Below, piece after piece: positions 30,774 through 43,192 of a stretch of DNA of 64,000 nucleotides. The notes beneath the pieces are model-generated. The model did no database searches and was not told where the DNA came from. It was given only the letters and a program-made list of their open reading frames with translations. A program made the position numbers and the translations under genes. Position 1 is the stretch's first letter, and each line of letters starts with the position of its first letter. Location: NCBI GenBank assembly GCA_037178625.1, contig CM074132.1, positions 1,612,001 through 1,676,000 of the forward strand. The letters are read 5' to 3'. Source of the DNA: Skeletonema tropicum (taxonomy: Eukaryota; Bacillariophyta; Thalassiosirophyceae; Thalassiosirales; Thalassiosiraceae).

Positions 30774-32760
30774 TAGGGGGGAGCGAGCCCGGTTTGATGA
30801 ATTTTCAAATAAGTTCTACACCAAATGTTATTGCATACATGAATTCATATACATCCAATATAGATATATCCAAAGTTTGGTGGTGTTATCTCTTTGTCTT
30901 GTGTGGATATCAGCCTCCGTATAGGTGCACTTTTGGCCATCGTGGGATTGAATTTGGAGGCGAGTCGAGTCAAATATGGCGCCATCCTGTTAGCGAAACA
31001 GTCGGAATTAGTACATATCGCCAAACACCATCTACTCTTTTAGGCCAACATGCCGACCATGGCGGATTTGACAGTATAGACCTCCTACACAGCATTATAC
31101 GTAACTCCATCAATAATAGAGACACCCATATCATCGTATATGGTATGGTTGGCCATTTTGTGCTTTTATCAGCAGCTCCAAACTGTTTGTCTTCCGATCA
31201 CATATCAAAAACAGACATTTTGAGCCGCTCGACTTCCGCCCAGATGATGAATAATCGATATCACGACCTGTTTCAAACATTTAGGCACCAAACCAGCGGT
31301 CCCCTTCCTTTGTATAACCTTCGAGATGAATTTGGGCGACTCTTTCGGTGGGTTTGGACGAAGACAGCCGAGTTTTATTGTGTCACCGGTGCCGATCGTC
31401 TCGACCATCGACAACTCAATTTTGGTATCATATTCTACAATATCTAAATTACCTCAGCATTTACAAACCCCAATACACCGCGATATTGTTTCAAGTATAT
31501 TGTAGCAACGTTTGCGCATCGTGGTATTGCTGTGGTATTCTGGTTCTATCTAATATATACTCATGTGTGGTGAAATTTGAGCCATCAAAATTATTGATTT
31601 TTTGCGTTTTGGGCATATAGCGACCACTTTACGACTTATTCAACCCCAACTGCTGCGCAACATCAATGATAGTAACCAATAGAAGGGTCTTGTATGGTTG
31701 AATGGGGCTTCCAGTCGTCGTATTATCCGACATTGGCATCGTATAGCCCCATGTGTTGAGTTTTGTATCATGCTCTGTGATAGGCTTAGATTGCACATAT
31801 CATATCCTGTTTTGTTACATATAGCATATAAAGTTGACCTGCTCTTGTCAGAGTATATTGGAAGGTGTTGTTTATATTTAAATGCTTTGAATGACCTCCA
31901 CTTTCATAAAATGAAAAAGAGCGCAGTGATTTTGTTGTATAATTATTTGTCGTCCTACCGGTAGAACGAGATGATTGAGCAGTTATCGTCGTTCATATCA
32001 GACACTGATCGACTGGAACATCCAACATGATCAATACCATCGATTGATGCTGTTGTTTGGGTTATGACATGCCCTTGGCATCCATATTATGCCATCAGGA
32101 GCTTTCTGAGCTGAGCTTATGTCTCAAAATTTTGAATGGTATAATTGATTATCATGACCCCACTTTATTAAATCCACCAAACCAAGCTATCATCAGACGC
32201 CAATTACCCATATAAGGTGTTTATTGTATGGTTGATTGATGTATGTTTATTGTTCATTCCAATACTGTGATTCTCCACCTGGATTTTGAGCCGGTTCGGC
32301 TGGTCGTGACATGGCTGGTATGTCGCCGACGAGGACGTTGCTGTCAATTGAAGTGACCACCGAGGCACCAGAGCATCCTCCTAGGTCTATACTATCGACG
32401 GATGTGAATATTCTTGGTATGAACCGTGTTGGTTGTCCATTAACAGCGTCGTGACGATGATGCATGCGTTGAAATCGGAGTTTTGTCGACAAGATTGGCT
32501 GGTTTGGCAGCAAAATCTCCACCGGGTAAACATTTCAGTCAACCAAACTCTTGGGGCGCATAGACCATACCCCCGTCTATGCGCCCCAACACTTTCATAG
32601 CATGAAAACAAGTAATAACAGAGAATAAGCTGCCAAAGGGTCCTATTTCTTACTCCAATCTGGCGATGGCCAATTTTGGCCATGGTCAAAAAGTTTGACA
32701 AAAAAATATTGGCGCGCTCAACTCGTGACTGCCAAAAACACAAGGGTTTGCCCCCCCCTA
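30774..32760. mobile_element. 1987-bp DNA-transposon-like insertion with 7-bp target duplication, private to copy B
   Basis: It is flanked by CCGTAGT on both sides (30767-30773 and 32761-32767); copy A has one CCGTAGT and no insert. The ends are imperfect inverted repeats: TAGGGGGGAGCGAGCCC versus TAGGGGGGGGCAAACCC. Coding traces: a plus-strand frame 30797-31447 (217 residues, not recognised), and minus-strand traces MVETIGTGDTIKLGCLRPNP (ending 31205) and RFIPRIFTSVDSIDLGGCSG (ending 32247) that may be exons of a decayed transposase. Seven-bp duplications occur in a few superfamilies (P, Dada); no assignment is made. Confidence 0.85.
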
Positions 32761-33464
32761 CCGTAGTGATAATTGGTTGTTGGAGGATGTTGATGGTATT
32801 TTGGTGTGCGAGAGAGTGGCCATGTTGAAAATGCATTAGGGTTAGGGAATTTGGAATGGGAATGGTCCAATTTCTGTAGCTGTAGTTGTTTAGCTGGCTC
32901 TGGCTCTGGTGCTGGTGGTGTTGTGCATGTGCCGTAGAGGAGTGAATCATTGTGGGGCCGAACAGTCCCACAACAACCACGGATAGAGATGGGTATATGC
33001 TTATGCTCTCGTGCAAGTACTATTATTTGTATATCTCGCCTGTATTCAGGCTTATTGACATTCACATCAATATATCCCGGGCTCTATAACGAGCTGTGGT
33101 AGGAGAGACAACCCTCTCCCCTCTCCCGTGGTTCCGACTGCGACGCTGTTTGGTTCTGCACTCGGCGTAAGAAGACTCCAATTGTTGGTTGAATGATGTC
33201 TAGGTAACGATAATGCAACATTTACCTAATTTCCTAAGTGATACGATATGTGGGGCCGAACTCCTCTCTAATGGGAGTACCAAGTACTCCTCTAGAGTTG
33301 CATGGGTAGTGGAGTGTAAGAGTTAACCCTCCGCCTTTGCCTGCCTTTTGCCTGCCTTGCTCTTTTGGTTCAAAGACTCTAGGTACATAACAACTATCCA
33401 TTTAGTTTGAGTTAGTTTAGAACGCTGTATATAAGTACATCGTACAGTGGTTTTCGACCATTCG

Positions 33465-34290
33465 CCAAAATACTTACTTATTGGGTACTCCTACTAAAAA
33501 TTCAGTGTGAGAGACGGAAAGGGAGACGGTACTTAGAGCTTTTCTCTAGAGAGAGACCGGATTCAGGTGACGGTACTAATGTTGTCGACAGAAGGTTTTC
33601 TCGCTGCCTGAGTTGCGTTGACCCTTTGGAAAATCTCATTGACACGACTTCCTCATTTGCACACACAGTAGGTGTGATGACAACATACTGCATGCGTTGA
33701 TCTTGTTTAGTCTTCTCGCGCGAAACTCTTGTGAAGCCCTGTAGAGATTTCACGTAGGAATAGTACTAAAACGAGGTCGGATTTAGTTCGGCATCGGGGA
33801 GATGCTCTAGGTTCCTAGCCAGCTGCGTCTCGATCTTTCACAAGGCAAAAGATATCCTGCAGCTGACGACGGGCGTCGACGTCCACCCGTTCCTACCTTG
33901 ATATCCTGTCGACGTCCACAATGAAAGAGTCGTCATCGCTCTCCAATTCTGCCACCTGCACAAAAGCAGATGTTCTTCTTCCAAAGGATCTTTCGGATCT
34001 TATCTTCCTTCCTCTTTTTGCACTCGCCTCGTAGAAGCAAGGACAGGAGAAGCCGTGGTGTTGATCAAATCATCATCAAAGTAATTGACAGAAAGACTTC
34101 ATCCTTTCATAATTCACAGTGATCTCAAATCGCTGAATTTCGCTTTGCATGACGAGCAGCTGGATTTGAAGTTGCGAAGGCCTTGTCCAAAAAATATCTC
34201 TAGCTTGCTTGAAAAAAAAGCGGAGTTTGTATCACGAAGTTGCCATAAATCCAGATCGCATCCAGATTGCATCGACTACTATCTCTCAAA
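33465..34290. other. Intergenic part of copy B upstream of the GMC gene
   Basis: No gene. It contains CTCTCCAA at 33939-33946, the empty target of the hAT MITE of copy A. Sequence up to the GMC start closely follows copy A, so the promoter of both GMC genes should be similar apart from the MITE lying ~345 bp upstream of the ATG in copy A. Confidence 0.7.
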
Positions 34291-36104
34291 ATGAAACTGC
34301 TCAGTGCTTTAACTTTCCTCCTTCACACAGTGTCCAGCACTGCTGCCGTCAAAGTCAAGGACTGCAGTGATGCCACTGAATGGGATGCCATCGTTGTAGG
34401 AGCGGGCCTTGCAGGATCTATCGTTGCAGCAAAACTAGCGACCAATGCTCCGGATAAATGCATCCTTGTCGCAGAAGGAGGAAAACACAGTGGACAAGTC
34501 GTCGACGCGGAACAAGCCTCGATTGTCGAATCTAACGAGAGGATCTTCGAGGATGGGTACAAAACGGTCCACGAATCTCCCGAGACGTTCTTCAACACTC
34601 CAGGAATTTATGATGTTTTTGTTTGCTGGGACCGCAAGTGTGATTACATTTGGGGTGAAGACGGCACAGATACTCCTGGGGGCCTCATGGCTGGAAAACT
34701 TGTGGGAGGATCTGGTGCTCTTAATGGGGCGCTCATGCAGTACCCACCTGAGACTCTTTGGGATTCATACCCTGAAGGATGGAAAGCTGGAGACATGAAG
34801 GTGTATTTGGATGAGATTCATGCTACCATGGGTGCTACGGTAAGTTGTTCTCAGAAGGACCTTCGTCTTTCTGTGTTGTTCTCATTACTTGTACTTTCAA
34901 TGTTCATCCGATCCTACTTGCTCTAACATTGTTGCTTCTCTTTTTATTTCAACAGAGCTATCCAAGTACTGATGGAAAGCACTACAACGATGAGAGAGGA
35001 CCTGACAAAATCAAGGCCGCTATGAAAGCTATCGGCTTTGTAGAGGCTGAAGACGCTGCCTACTGGAAACCGGCAGGAGGAACCATGGGGATTCCCAGGG
35101 TGACGACTGCAGGAGGACGCCGCGCTTCTTCTACTTCAGTCTACCTCAAGCCAGTGCTTGAAAGTCAATCCAACATTAAACTTTCCATCGATACTGACGT
35201 TCGTGAGATTGTACTTTCTGGAACCACTGCTACCGGCCTTAAAGTTGTTCGTGAGGGCAAGGAAGAAAGTATTTCTCTTGCTAAAGGTGGCCTACTTGTT
35301 GTATCTGGTGGAGGTGTGAAAACTCCCCAGCTTCTATTGCAGAGTGGAATCGGGCCTGGTATGAAGGTTGCGAATGATGCGGTTGGTAAGAATCTTTCAG
35401 ACAAACCGATGCGCTGGTACCAGTTCGATGTTCCTGGAGTAGAGGGCTACAACCTTACTAACCCTATTGATGAAGATCAAGAGAGGTTCGCCGAGAAAGG
35501 AGAAGGTCCTCTCGCACAGTTTGGACCTCTTCTTGTAGGGTTCGTCGAAGTCCCCACTGCGATCACTGATCTCAATAAGATGGCTGCGCCTGATAAGTTG
35601 TACCCCACAGAGAAGTTCAACAGGAAGAATCTTGTGGAATTCTTTGTCCCAACCGCACAAGTAGATGGAAAAGTTAAAGTTTACTTCGTTCATCTTACGC
35701 CTGAGTTGGATGCAGAAAATCCTGCTGCGATCCTCCCCGATATGAATGTCGTAGGAGACCAGTGGGACAAAGGCTTCAGTGAGAAATCGTTTGTTTATGC
35801 CATGGGCGTCGTGAAGGACGCCATTACAGCCCAGGGCTACAAAGAGTCTGAGTCAGGAAGTGAAGCCTGGGATCATAATATGAACCACCCCGGAGGAACC
35901 TGTGGGTTGGGTGAGTGCATTGATTCAAGCTCTCTCATTGTCAAAGGTGTTGAGAACATTGGTGTATGCGATAACTCTATTGTTCCCGAACAGGCGACTG
36001 TCCACACTGCGCATACCCTCATGGGAATTGCACTTCACTGCTCCGATATCTTGACCAGTTTCTTGACTGGTGAGGATACCAAGGATGTCAAGGATGAGTT
36101 GTAA
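34291..36104 (+). CDS. GMC-family FAD oxidoreductase, secreted (copy B)
   Basis: Exons 34291-34839 and 34956-36104 with the same 116-bp intron as copy A; 565 residues. It differs from copy A at only two residues I could see (Ser for Thr in the signal peptide; Glu for Asn in the SNERIF segment). All FAD and GMC motifs are intact. The 3' flank differs by small deletions. Both copies look functional, which suggests dosage benefit or simply a young duplication. No neighbouring gene clarifies its substrate. Confidence 0.92.
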
Positions 36105-36946
36105 TCTATTTATGAACTTCTCGGAGCTTTGGCTGCATGACACTTGTATCATGGAATTTGGTCTGTTGCTCCTCATTAGTTCCGATATCTTTCCAAAATT
36201 GGTCTTGTTGATGTAAAAGATTGGAGTCGTAGTAACAAAATATTATAAATCGTACACTTACTACGTCGTGGCTCAATCCAAGTTATGTCTATCTTCTTCA
36301 GATGTAATCAATTCATACGTTGACATCTTGGCATCTACATTCAATTTCTGCATCCTTTTCCATGGCATGATCTTTGCCAGACTTTTGATGAGATTTTATG
36401 AGAAACCATGTGTTCTCGCCACGCACAGTTTATACTTCGCCCACGCTCTTTTGGGTAACTTTAACTTTCATATGCTCCATCTCCGTAAGCAGAAGAGTCG
36501 TTGCATTTCCCTCCCGATGGCTTCAACTACTTGAGGAGCAGCTGCATCCCAAGCACTTTCTAAGTACTCATAAATGTCCACACGATAATTCGTACATACT
36601 TAATGTAGGAGTATCATGCTACTTACATGTTGTGTTGGTTCATGTAAAACTAGAGGTAGGAGTCTCAAGTCTCAACTGCATAAGTATTTACTACTTATCA
36701 TTTACCTGCCTTGCTTTATGATGTGCATTGTGCATGGCTGAAAATGAATGACCGACGTGCATTTTCGTGGTCATGTCATCAACAAATCATCAGATAAACA
36801 CAACATCATGACCGACCGACCCCACACACCGCACCATCCACACACTCACCACCACCATCTTCTTCTCCCCACCCCACCCACCACCAAGATGAAAATAGTT
36901 TTCGTTCACGAGTGACCGTTTATTTCGAAATTGAATACACATCAAC

Positions 36947-37695
36947 ATGCAACAATCTGAATCCGATCCACTCCTTCGACCCAGAGGCTGGAGCTGGGGA
37001 AGCTCTGGCACCGGTGCCAACTCAATCTATAAAGTCGGACAAAGTCCCATCATCACCCGGCCTAGATCATCCTCCAAAACTTTCTCCTTCCGCGGCATTA
37101 ACGAAAACATGAACCCAGGCATCGAAGATAGTCCAGGAAACTTCTCCTTCCGCAGCCTCGCATCCTCCTCCCGATCACTCTCCTTCCGCGGTGGCGGAGG
37201 AACATCCGCAGGAGTCGTCTCAAATGCCAACACGGGCATACCCGTCGAATTGTGGATATTCCCCGCCATATGTTGCGCGTTGTCGTATGCGTTGTACAAC
37301 ATTTCCATCAAGAAGGCGAGCAATGGGATCAATCCTATACACTGGGTGGGGTGATATTGCAGACTGTGGCGGCATTGTCGGGGTTGATGATTTACATGGG
37401 GGAACGCAACTTCAAATCAGCAGCAAGTGATGAAATGGAGTTGGAAACAACATCGTCGGGTCTTGTGTGGTCCGTGGCTGCTGGGGTCTTTGTGGGATTG
37501 GCTGAAATTCTCTCCTTCTTGGTCAATGGTAAGGGAGTCCCAGCGACACAAAGCATTCCCGTGATTGTCGGAGGAAGTGTGTTCTTTGGGACGGTGCTGG
37601 GACGGTTGTTTCTGGGGGAGGAGTTGTCAAATCGTGGTTGGCTCGGTGTTGCGTTGATTACCATTGGCATAGGGCTGGTGAGCATGGAAGAATGA
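36947..37695 (+). pseudogene. DMT/EamA-like transporter with an apparent frameshift
   Basis: Starts at ATG 36947 with a Ser/Arg-rich cytosolic tail holding three FSFRG/LSFRG repeats (~45-80), then a first membrane segment (ELWIFPAICCALSYALYNISIKK). The frame stops near 37353; the +2 frame then continues with GGVILQTVAALSGLMIYMGE, GLVWSVAAGVFVGLAEILSF, IPVIVGGSVFFGTVLGRLFL and WLGVALITIGIGLVSMEE to 37695, four more spans typical of drug/metabolite transporters. The shift lies at the ATACAC repeat 37337-37342, where two extra bases would explain it. I found no GT-AG intron that keeps phase. Either a recent lesion or a sequence error. Half-size DMT proteins with 4-5 spans exist. Confidence 0.6.
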
Positions 37696-38473
37696 TTGAT
37701 TGGATCAATATTCGATGTGTGATTTGATTATTGGTGGGATGATACTGGATGCTAATGCTAATGGGAAGATGACGCTAAAGGGGAGTGGAGATGAGACTCT
37801 ACGGTATTAGGCTATAGTGCATTAAAGGTGCTTTCCTTTCTTCGGGTAGACAGAGGTAAAGCTTTCGTGATGTGAATGAAATGATGCCATTGAGAGGTCT
37901 GAGACAATCATGCTACCACTCTAGAGATAGAATGAGAGAAATATATATATTTATAAATCCATATTAGATGATCGGAATGCAGTGTCTGTATTCGAATCTA
38001 ATAGAATGTTTTTCATTGGAGCGGAGAAGAGGTCAAAAGTGATAGAGTTGTGTATGCTGGAAGCTTCTCTAAGGAATAGAGAATGAGTTTGTAAATAAGA
38101 AGTAAGGGTACAAGCTCAGCTAGCTATTTTTAGGGTATTCTCCATTCTCACTCTCTACATCACTCTGTAAGGTTGTAATAGATGTCTCATCACATCCTTG
38201 GCTCTTGGAGCGCTCTTTATTGAAGTGAGAGGCGCCGCCTCGCACCGCGCACCGAAGAGGTTGGGAAGGGGCAGGCGAGGAGGCAAGGATCTTTCATTTT
38301 CGAACGGTATTCAAAGTGTCACTCGCCGCCCACCATTCATCAACAAAACCAAAACAAATCAACTCAATCTTCACAAAAGAAGATGATGAGGAGGAGGTGA
38401 TAGGTGATGGTGAAGGCCAATCAACATACTTGAGATTTAATCTATCTTCGCTTATCTAACAGTAATATAGCAC
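37696..38473. other. Intergenic / primase 5' region
   Basis: No gene supported over about 780 bp. The sequence contains AT-rich ATATATATATTTATAAAT near 37942 and a GC-rich patch (38215-38285) before the primase start. Confidence 0.5.
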
Positions 38474-41400
38474 ATGATCTGTTCAAGGTCATCCCATCAA
38501 GCTCGAATGATGGCCGGTGGCAATGAACCAAAGACGAAGACATCTCGTGGCCATCAAATTGCCAACTGGCTGAATATTGACAAATACGACTGCATCAGAA
38601 AAGGCAGAGCAGCTGTATGCCTTTATCTAGAAGGTACACATCGTCGTCGTCGTCGGAATAGACTTGTGAAACGAGTAGGATGTACAAGAAATAACCCAAC
38701 AAAACCGACCCATCCGTCACGGAGAAAATTAGTACAAGCAACAACATCAATTCCTGATGCCATCGCTATTCTACTTTTAAACCTATTCTTAATGGCACCA
38801 ATAATATCATCCTTTACACTGCCACTCTCTCAACTTCCACCAATATACAAGACTGTGTCAGCAAAACGCACATTCATAATTTATTCAACTTCCTTTCCAC
38901 AACAACATGTCGAGTATGATGATGAACCCTACAGTAACAATCCCAATCCGCAATTATATAGACAGAATTACAATCAGTTGGGAGTAACTTCTGCACCGAA
39001 TGATAGGCAAAGAATGATTATGAATTCAGTGAACGATGATGATGAGTGGGGAGATTATTTGAATCTAGATATTGACGGTGATGGTGAAGTGATTATGGGT
39101 AGTAATGTCAATGTCAGTGATGATGAATCAGATTTGTCTACGAGAAGGAGCACAGAAGACGTAAATGATCACAAGCCTGTTGAACAACCAAAGGTTGGGG
39201 AGCGCAGCAAACCTAGTAGCAGTGTGGATCGAGGTGATATTATTGATGTCAATGCAAATCCTAGAAATGGGGACAAGTCTTTACAAAGTAGAAACATCAA
39301 AGCCGCACAACTCCGCAGTGATGGAAGCGCAATAAATGATGAATCCGTTTCAGGGAATAATCGCAAAGAAGTGAGTTACAGAAAGGGAGTTAATGGTGTC
39401 ATTGCCAACGATATTGAAGGCCAAGAAGTTCCTTCTCCAGATAATGCAATGCCCGTGTCTGTCACAAAATCATCACCCGATGCCAATGAGTTTCGACAAC
39501 AATTCATATCTCGATCGAATGACAACGTCAAAGGTGCAAATAGAGACGGTGTAAATGAGCAATCCCCGACAAGTCCATCGTCAACATCTACCAAACGAAA
39601 ACGAGTCACCACTGAAGAAATTGAATACATCAAATCAACCATTCCTCTCACCGACGTTATTGAAACATACAACCTTGACGGCTTCACAAGAACTAACTCC
39701 CACTCAGCCAAGGCATGCTGCCCCTTCCACGACGATAACAACCCATCCATGTCAATTGACGACAATCGTGGATTGTACAAGTGCTTCGCGTGCGGAGCAG
39801 GAGGCGACGTGTTCAATTTCATTCGTGAGTATGATTACATTGAGAACAGGCGTAGTGGGGAGGACAAAATGGGATATATGCAAGCTGTGGAGTATGCTGC
39901 ACGTGAGTTTGGAGATGGTCGGCTTGTATCGGGTTGGAATTTCGGTAAGAGTAGTGATGCAGCCATGTATGAAGGGATGAGTGAGGAGGCGAAAGAAAAG
40001 ATGATTGAACGACAACGAAAGAAGGAGAGGATACGACAGGCGAATACTGCTGCTGCTGCATTTTATACAAAGTGTCTCGTGGTAAGTACTGTGTATTATT
40101 TCTTGCCGATCATCCTTTCCAATTTACCTTTTTTGTCTCACAAAATTAACATCTCTCTATTACCGAAGACATTGTCTACAGCAGGCAAGGCTAGGGCACA
40201 CCTTCGTTCGAGGAATATATCTCCCGAATCTGTACGTGAATTTGCATTAGGATATGCTCCTGATTGTTATTATGGTGACGAGGCATCTTCAAGTAATACC
40301 TGGGGAGAAGGATCCTTGGTGAGCTACTTGGCAAAAATGGAATTCACCCCAGACGAAATCGTTGAGGCTGGTCTTGCTACACGTACAAAGACGAAGAAGT
40401 TTCAGAGTGAGGATAATGACCAGCAACAATCTGACAATGCCGATGCAGTCAATGACTACTCCTCACTGATGGACAGATTCCGGAGCAGATTGATCGTTCC
40501 TATATTGGACGATAGTGGCCAACATGTCATTGCATTCGGAGGGAGGCATCTTGAAAGCGTCGCAGCTTCCGATGATGCCAAGTCTGAAACTTTTACGCCT
40601 GCCAAATACATCAACAGTCCCGAATCCCTCGTGTTTACGAAGAAAAATGTATTATTTAATAAATACAAGGCAAATGAAGCATTGAATGTCAAATCAGCCG
40701 AAAGCAATTCATCTCCATCGCTTACCTTCAATGCCCCAAAGAGTTTGGTAATTGTTGAAGGGTATTTCGATGCAATTGCATTGTCTAACGTTGGAGTTAA
40801 AAACGTTGTGGCAAGCATGGGTACAGCATTGCCACCTGAACAGCTGCAGATGGCAGCAGAAATGGGAAAAGTGCCTGGTGGTACGTGGTGTGTATTATTT
40901 CTTGCCGATCCTTTCCAATTTACCTATTGTGTCTCACAAAATTAACTGTCTCTCTATTACCGAAGGTCGTATTGTTCTTTGTATGGATGGCGACGAGGCT
41001 GGCCAGAATGCAGTGGCAAGGCTGTCTAGCAGCAGCAGTGCCCTCTCAAAATCATCTGAGATTAATCTCAATGAACTCTATGTCGCAACTCTCCCAGACG
41101 AAATCAAAGACCCATCTGACTTTGTGGATTACGCTGGTGGGGGTAATAAAGCAAAAATAAGCTTCGAGGAAGATGTGCTTGACAAAGCGGTATCGTGGAA
41201 TGATTGGTACATTGAACGGATTCTGTCTCAATACAACGTGAGTGTGGAAGATGGGAATGAGGGTAGCTTCTCGGGTATATGTGACGAAGTCTCTACATTT
41301 CTTGCCACATTTAGCAATCCTGCAGATCGCACACGAAGGGTGTACAACATTGCAGAAAAGCTGGTTGATTTAATAGCACCAAGCTCAGAAAAGAATTCTA

Positions 41401-43192
41401 CTTCATCGAGTATGATGCGGGTACAATTAGAATCTGACATTTTGAATATGGCAACTAGAAAAGCTGGTGTTCGTGAGGCAATGGAAAGGCGCATAGAACA
41501 GGCTGATGGATTTTCTGGGGATGCGACCTCCGCCACGATGGAGAAGTTGGCAAGGGGTGGATCTGATGAAGAAAATAAGCTGATGTCTGCCAATGCTTTG
41601 GCTAGGATGAAACCTCCACCGAAACAAGTCTCTGCTCCAAAACCTCGTAAGCCAATTGCTCCAAGGTTTGGATCGAGGTCTCGGTCTACTCCCAAAAGAA
41701 AGAGACAACTAGTAGATCCCCCAGAAAGACATTTCGTACCTCACTTCAATGGCTTCACATTTGAACATAAATCTGACAGGGATTGGCTTGGCATGACTGA
41801 CAATCGAGTAAGTTACATTGTCTGTGGTCTGTAACATGTGACTCCGCTTCTCCTCATTGTTCCCAATCTTAATTGCTGTTCTCACCACCTCTTCTTCAGA
41901 ACGACAAAATGCATTTGGGTTTAGACTCTTCCCCCTTCCTTAAGGGAAATCAATCATCGTTTACGAAGCGTAAAAAGCAGGACGTTGTTTACTTCAACTC
42001 TAACCGCTACTTCGGCCAACAATTCATCACACCTCAAGCCATTCAAGCTGGTTACACATTCGATGGTGATGCGCCGTCATCAGATGAGACTATCGCTGAC
42101 TTCATGGATAGAAAGATTCTAACAAGAGATGAAGATTTAATGATTGAACAAGCTGAGAGTCGTTTGCTGCATGCACTTGCCAAGTTCCCACAAGCCAGGG
42201 CAGCAATGATGACTGTGTACTCAACTTCTACCTTCGGCCCGAAGAATATGCGGTGGACAAGCGAGGAGCGTGCGTGGTTGTTTCTTTGCCTCACAGGCTC
42301 GCCTGAAGTCGATCCAGTCCCCTCTGAGCTGTTAGATGGTGGTACGCCCAGTCAACTGTTATCCAACCTATCACAACGACCGGATTGCCCAGTTAATGCA
42401 TTTGGCACAAAGAGTGACATGTCTCTAGTATCGAATGATTCTTCTGACTTCTTCGGATCGGAAGATATTGTCGATACAATGGATGAAGGTCCCCCAACAG
42501 AAGCTATAAATCTGGAGAATGAATTGGATTCTATTCTCGAGCAAGCGCAGACAGAATTGACCGACAGTGCAACAGAGGAAAGGAAGCAGCTCGGCATTCT
42601 AGATGTCTTTTTCCTTGAAGACAATGATTTGTTTCCGTCCTTCTCGAGTAGCCAGATTGCTCAGGAAACAAGGGCAGAACTAACCGTACAAGAAACTGTT
42701 GCAGCACTTCTTCGGGCTACTGCCATGAAAAGATTCTCTACAGCAAAGTCAACCCTTACAGAAATTGTGAACGAGATGGATCGTCGAGAAAACGAAGTTG
42801 ATGGAGAGAAGGATGCAAATGTCCCAGACGATGGTTTTGGAGCAATATCATCGGAGGAGTTACAGGAAATGTTCATGAAGGTGGGAAGTGAAGTTGTCAG
42901 TGCCCAAAAAAGCCTTTACGAAGCAGAACGGTCATGTGACCGTGTGAACTCTCACCTATTAGACCACAGTGTGTCCAGCGGCGTGCAATACAAATTGTCG
43001 CAGGCATCAGTAGAAAGATTGAACAAGATGATGGATGAGCACATAGCCAGCCTTCCCGAGGATAGCCATCGTCCTGATATACCTGGAGATGATGAATCGT
43101 ATGTTTTTGGCAGCGATGAATTCGATGAAAATATAGACTCGGCATACGGAGGAGCGAGGCCTGATGTGTTTGATCCACGTCTGCCAACTTAA
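38474..43192 (+). CDS. dnaG: DnaG-type DNA primase, probably plastid-targeted, 4 exons
   Basis: Exons 38474-40081, 40169-40880, 40966-41807 and 41900-43192 (GT-AG, phases 0, 1, 0) give about 1484 residues. Primase synthesises RNA primers for replication; DnaG-type enzymes in algae serve the plastid. The CHC2 zinc finger has ligands Cys416, His419, Cys437 and Cys440 (CCPFHDDNNPS ... YKCFACGAGGDVFNF). Then ARAHLRSRNISPESVREFALGYAPD, and Toprim motifs VIVEGYFDAIAL (Glu733) and MDGDEAGQNA (Asp781, Asp783). The ~400 residues before the finger are low-complexity and hydrophilic after a hydrophobic stretch LLLNLFLMAPIISSFTLP (~97-115) that resembles a plastid bipartite presequence with SSF cleavage; the true start may therefore lie downstream of 38474. 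The ~600-residue C-terminus is diatom-specific. Introns 1 and 2 are homologous to each other. Confidence 0.92.
40082..40168 (+). other. Primase intron 1 (87 bp), homologous to intron 2
   Basis: GTAAGTAC...ACCGAAG. After the first ~10 bp it matches intron 2 nearly base for base: GTGTATTATTTCTTGCCGAT, CTTTCCAATTTACC, GTCTCACAAAATTAAC and TCTCTCTATTACCGAAG are shared. It is a multiple of three and has no in-frame stop, so read-through would insert 29 residues. The acceptor ACCGAAG is chosen by analogy with intron 2 and restores the typical primase spacing before ARAHLRSR. Confidence 0.85.
40881..40965 (+). other. Primase intron 2 (85 bp), homologous to intron 1
   Basis: GTACGTGG...ACCGAAG, phase 1, giving VPGG-RIVLCMDGDEAG across the junction. 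Homology with intron 1 runs to the exact 3' splice site, and the last 13 exon bases before each intron are also similar (AAAGTGTCTCGTG versus AAAGTGCCTGGTG). Confidence 0.88.

Larger units (their letters stand above)
29246..36644. repeat. Segmental duplication, copy B (7.40 kb)
   Basis: Partner of 17119-24681, same orientation. It carries the frameshifted membrane-repeat gene, a private 1987-bp insertion (30774-32760) and the second GMC oxidoreductase. It lacks the three insertions of copy A. A 31-bp piece present in A near 18570-18600 is missing here around 30693. Confidence 0.93.

Noticed and set aside
37252..37380. Intron explaining the frameshift in the DMT gene
   Set aside because: The GTATGC...TTGCAG pair removes a phase-2 to phase-0 piece and breaks the downstream frame; it would also delete a good membrane segment.
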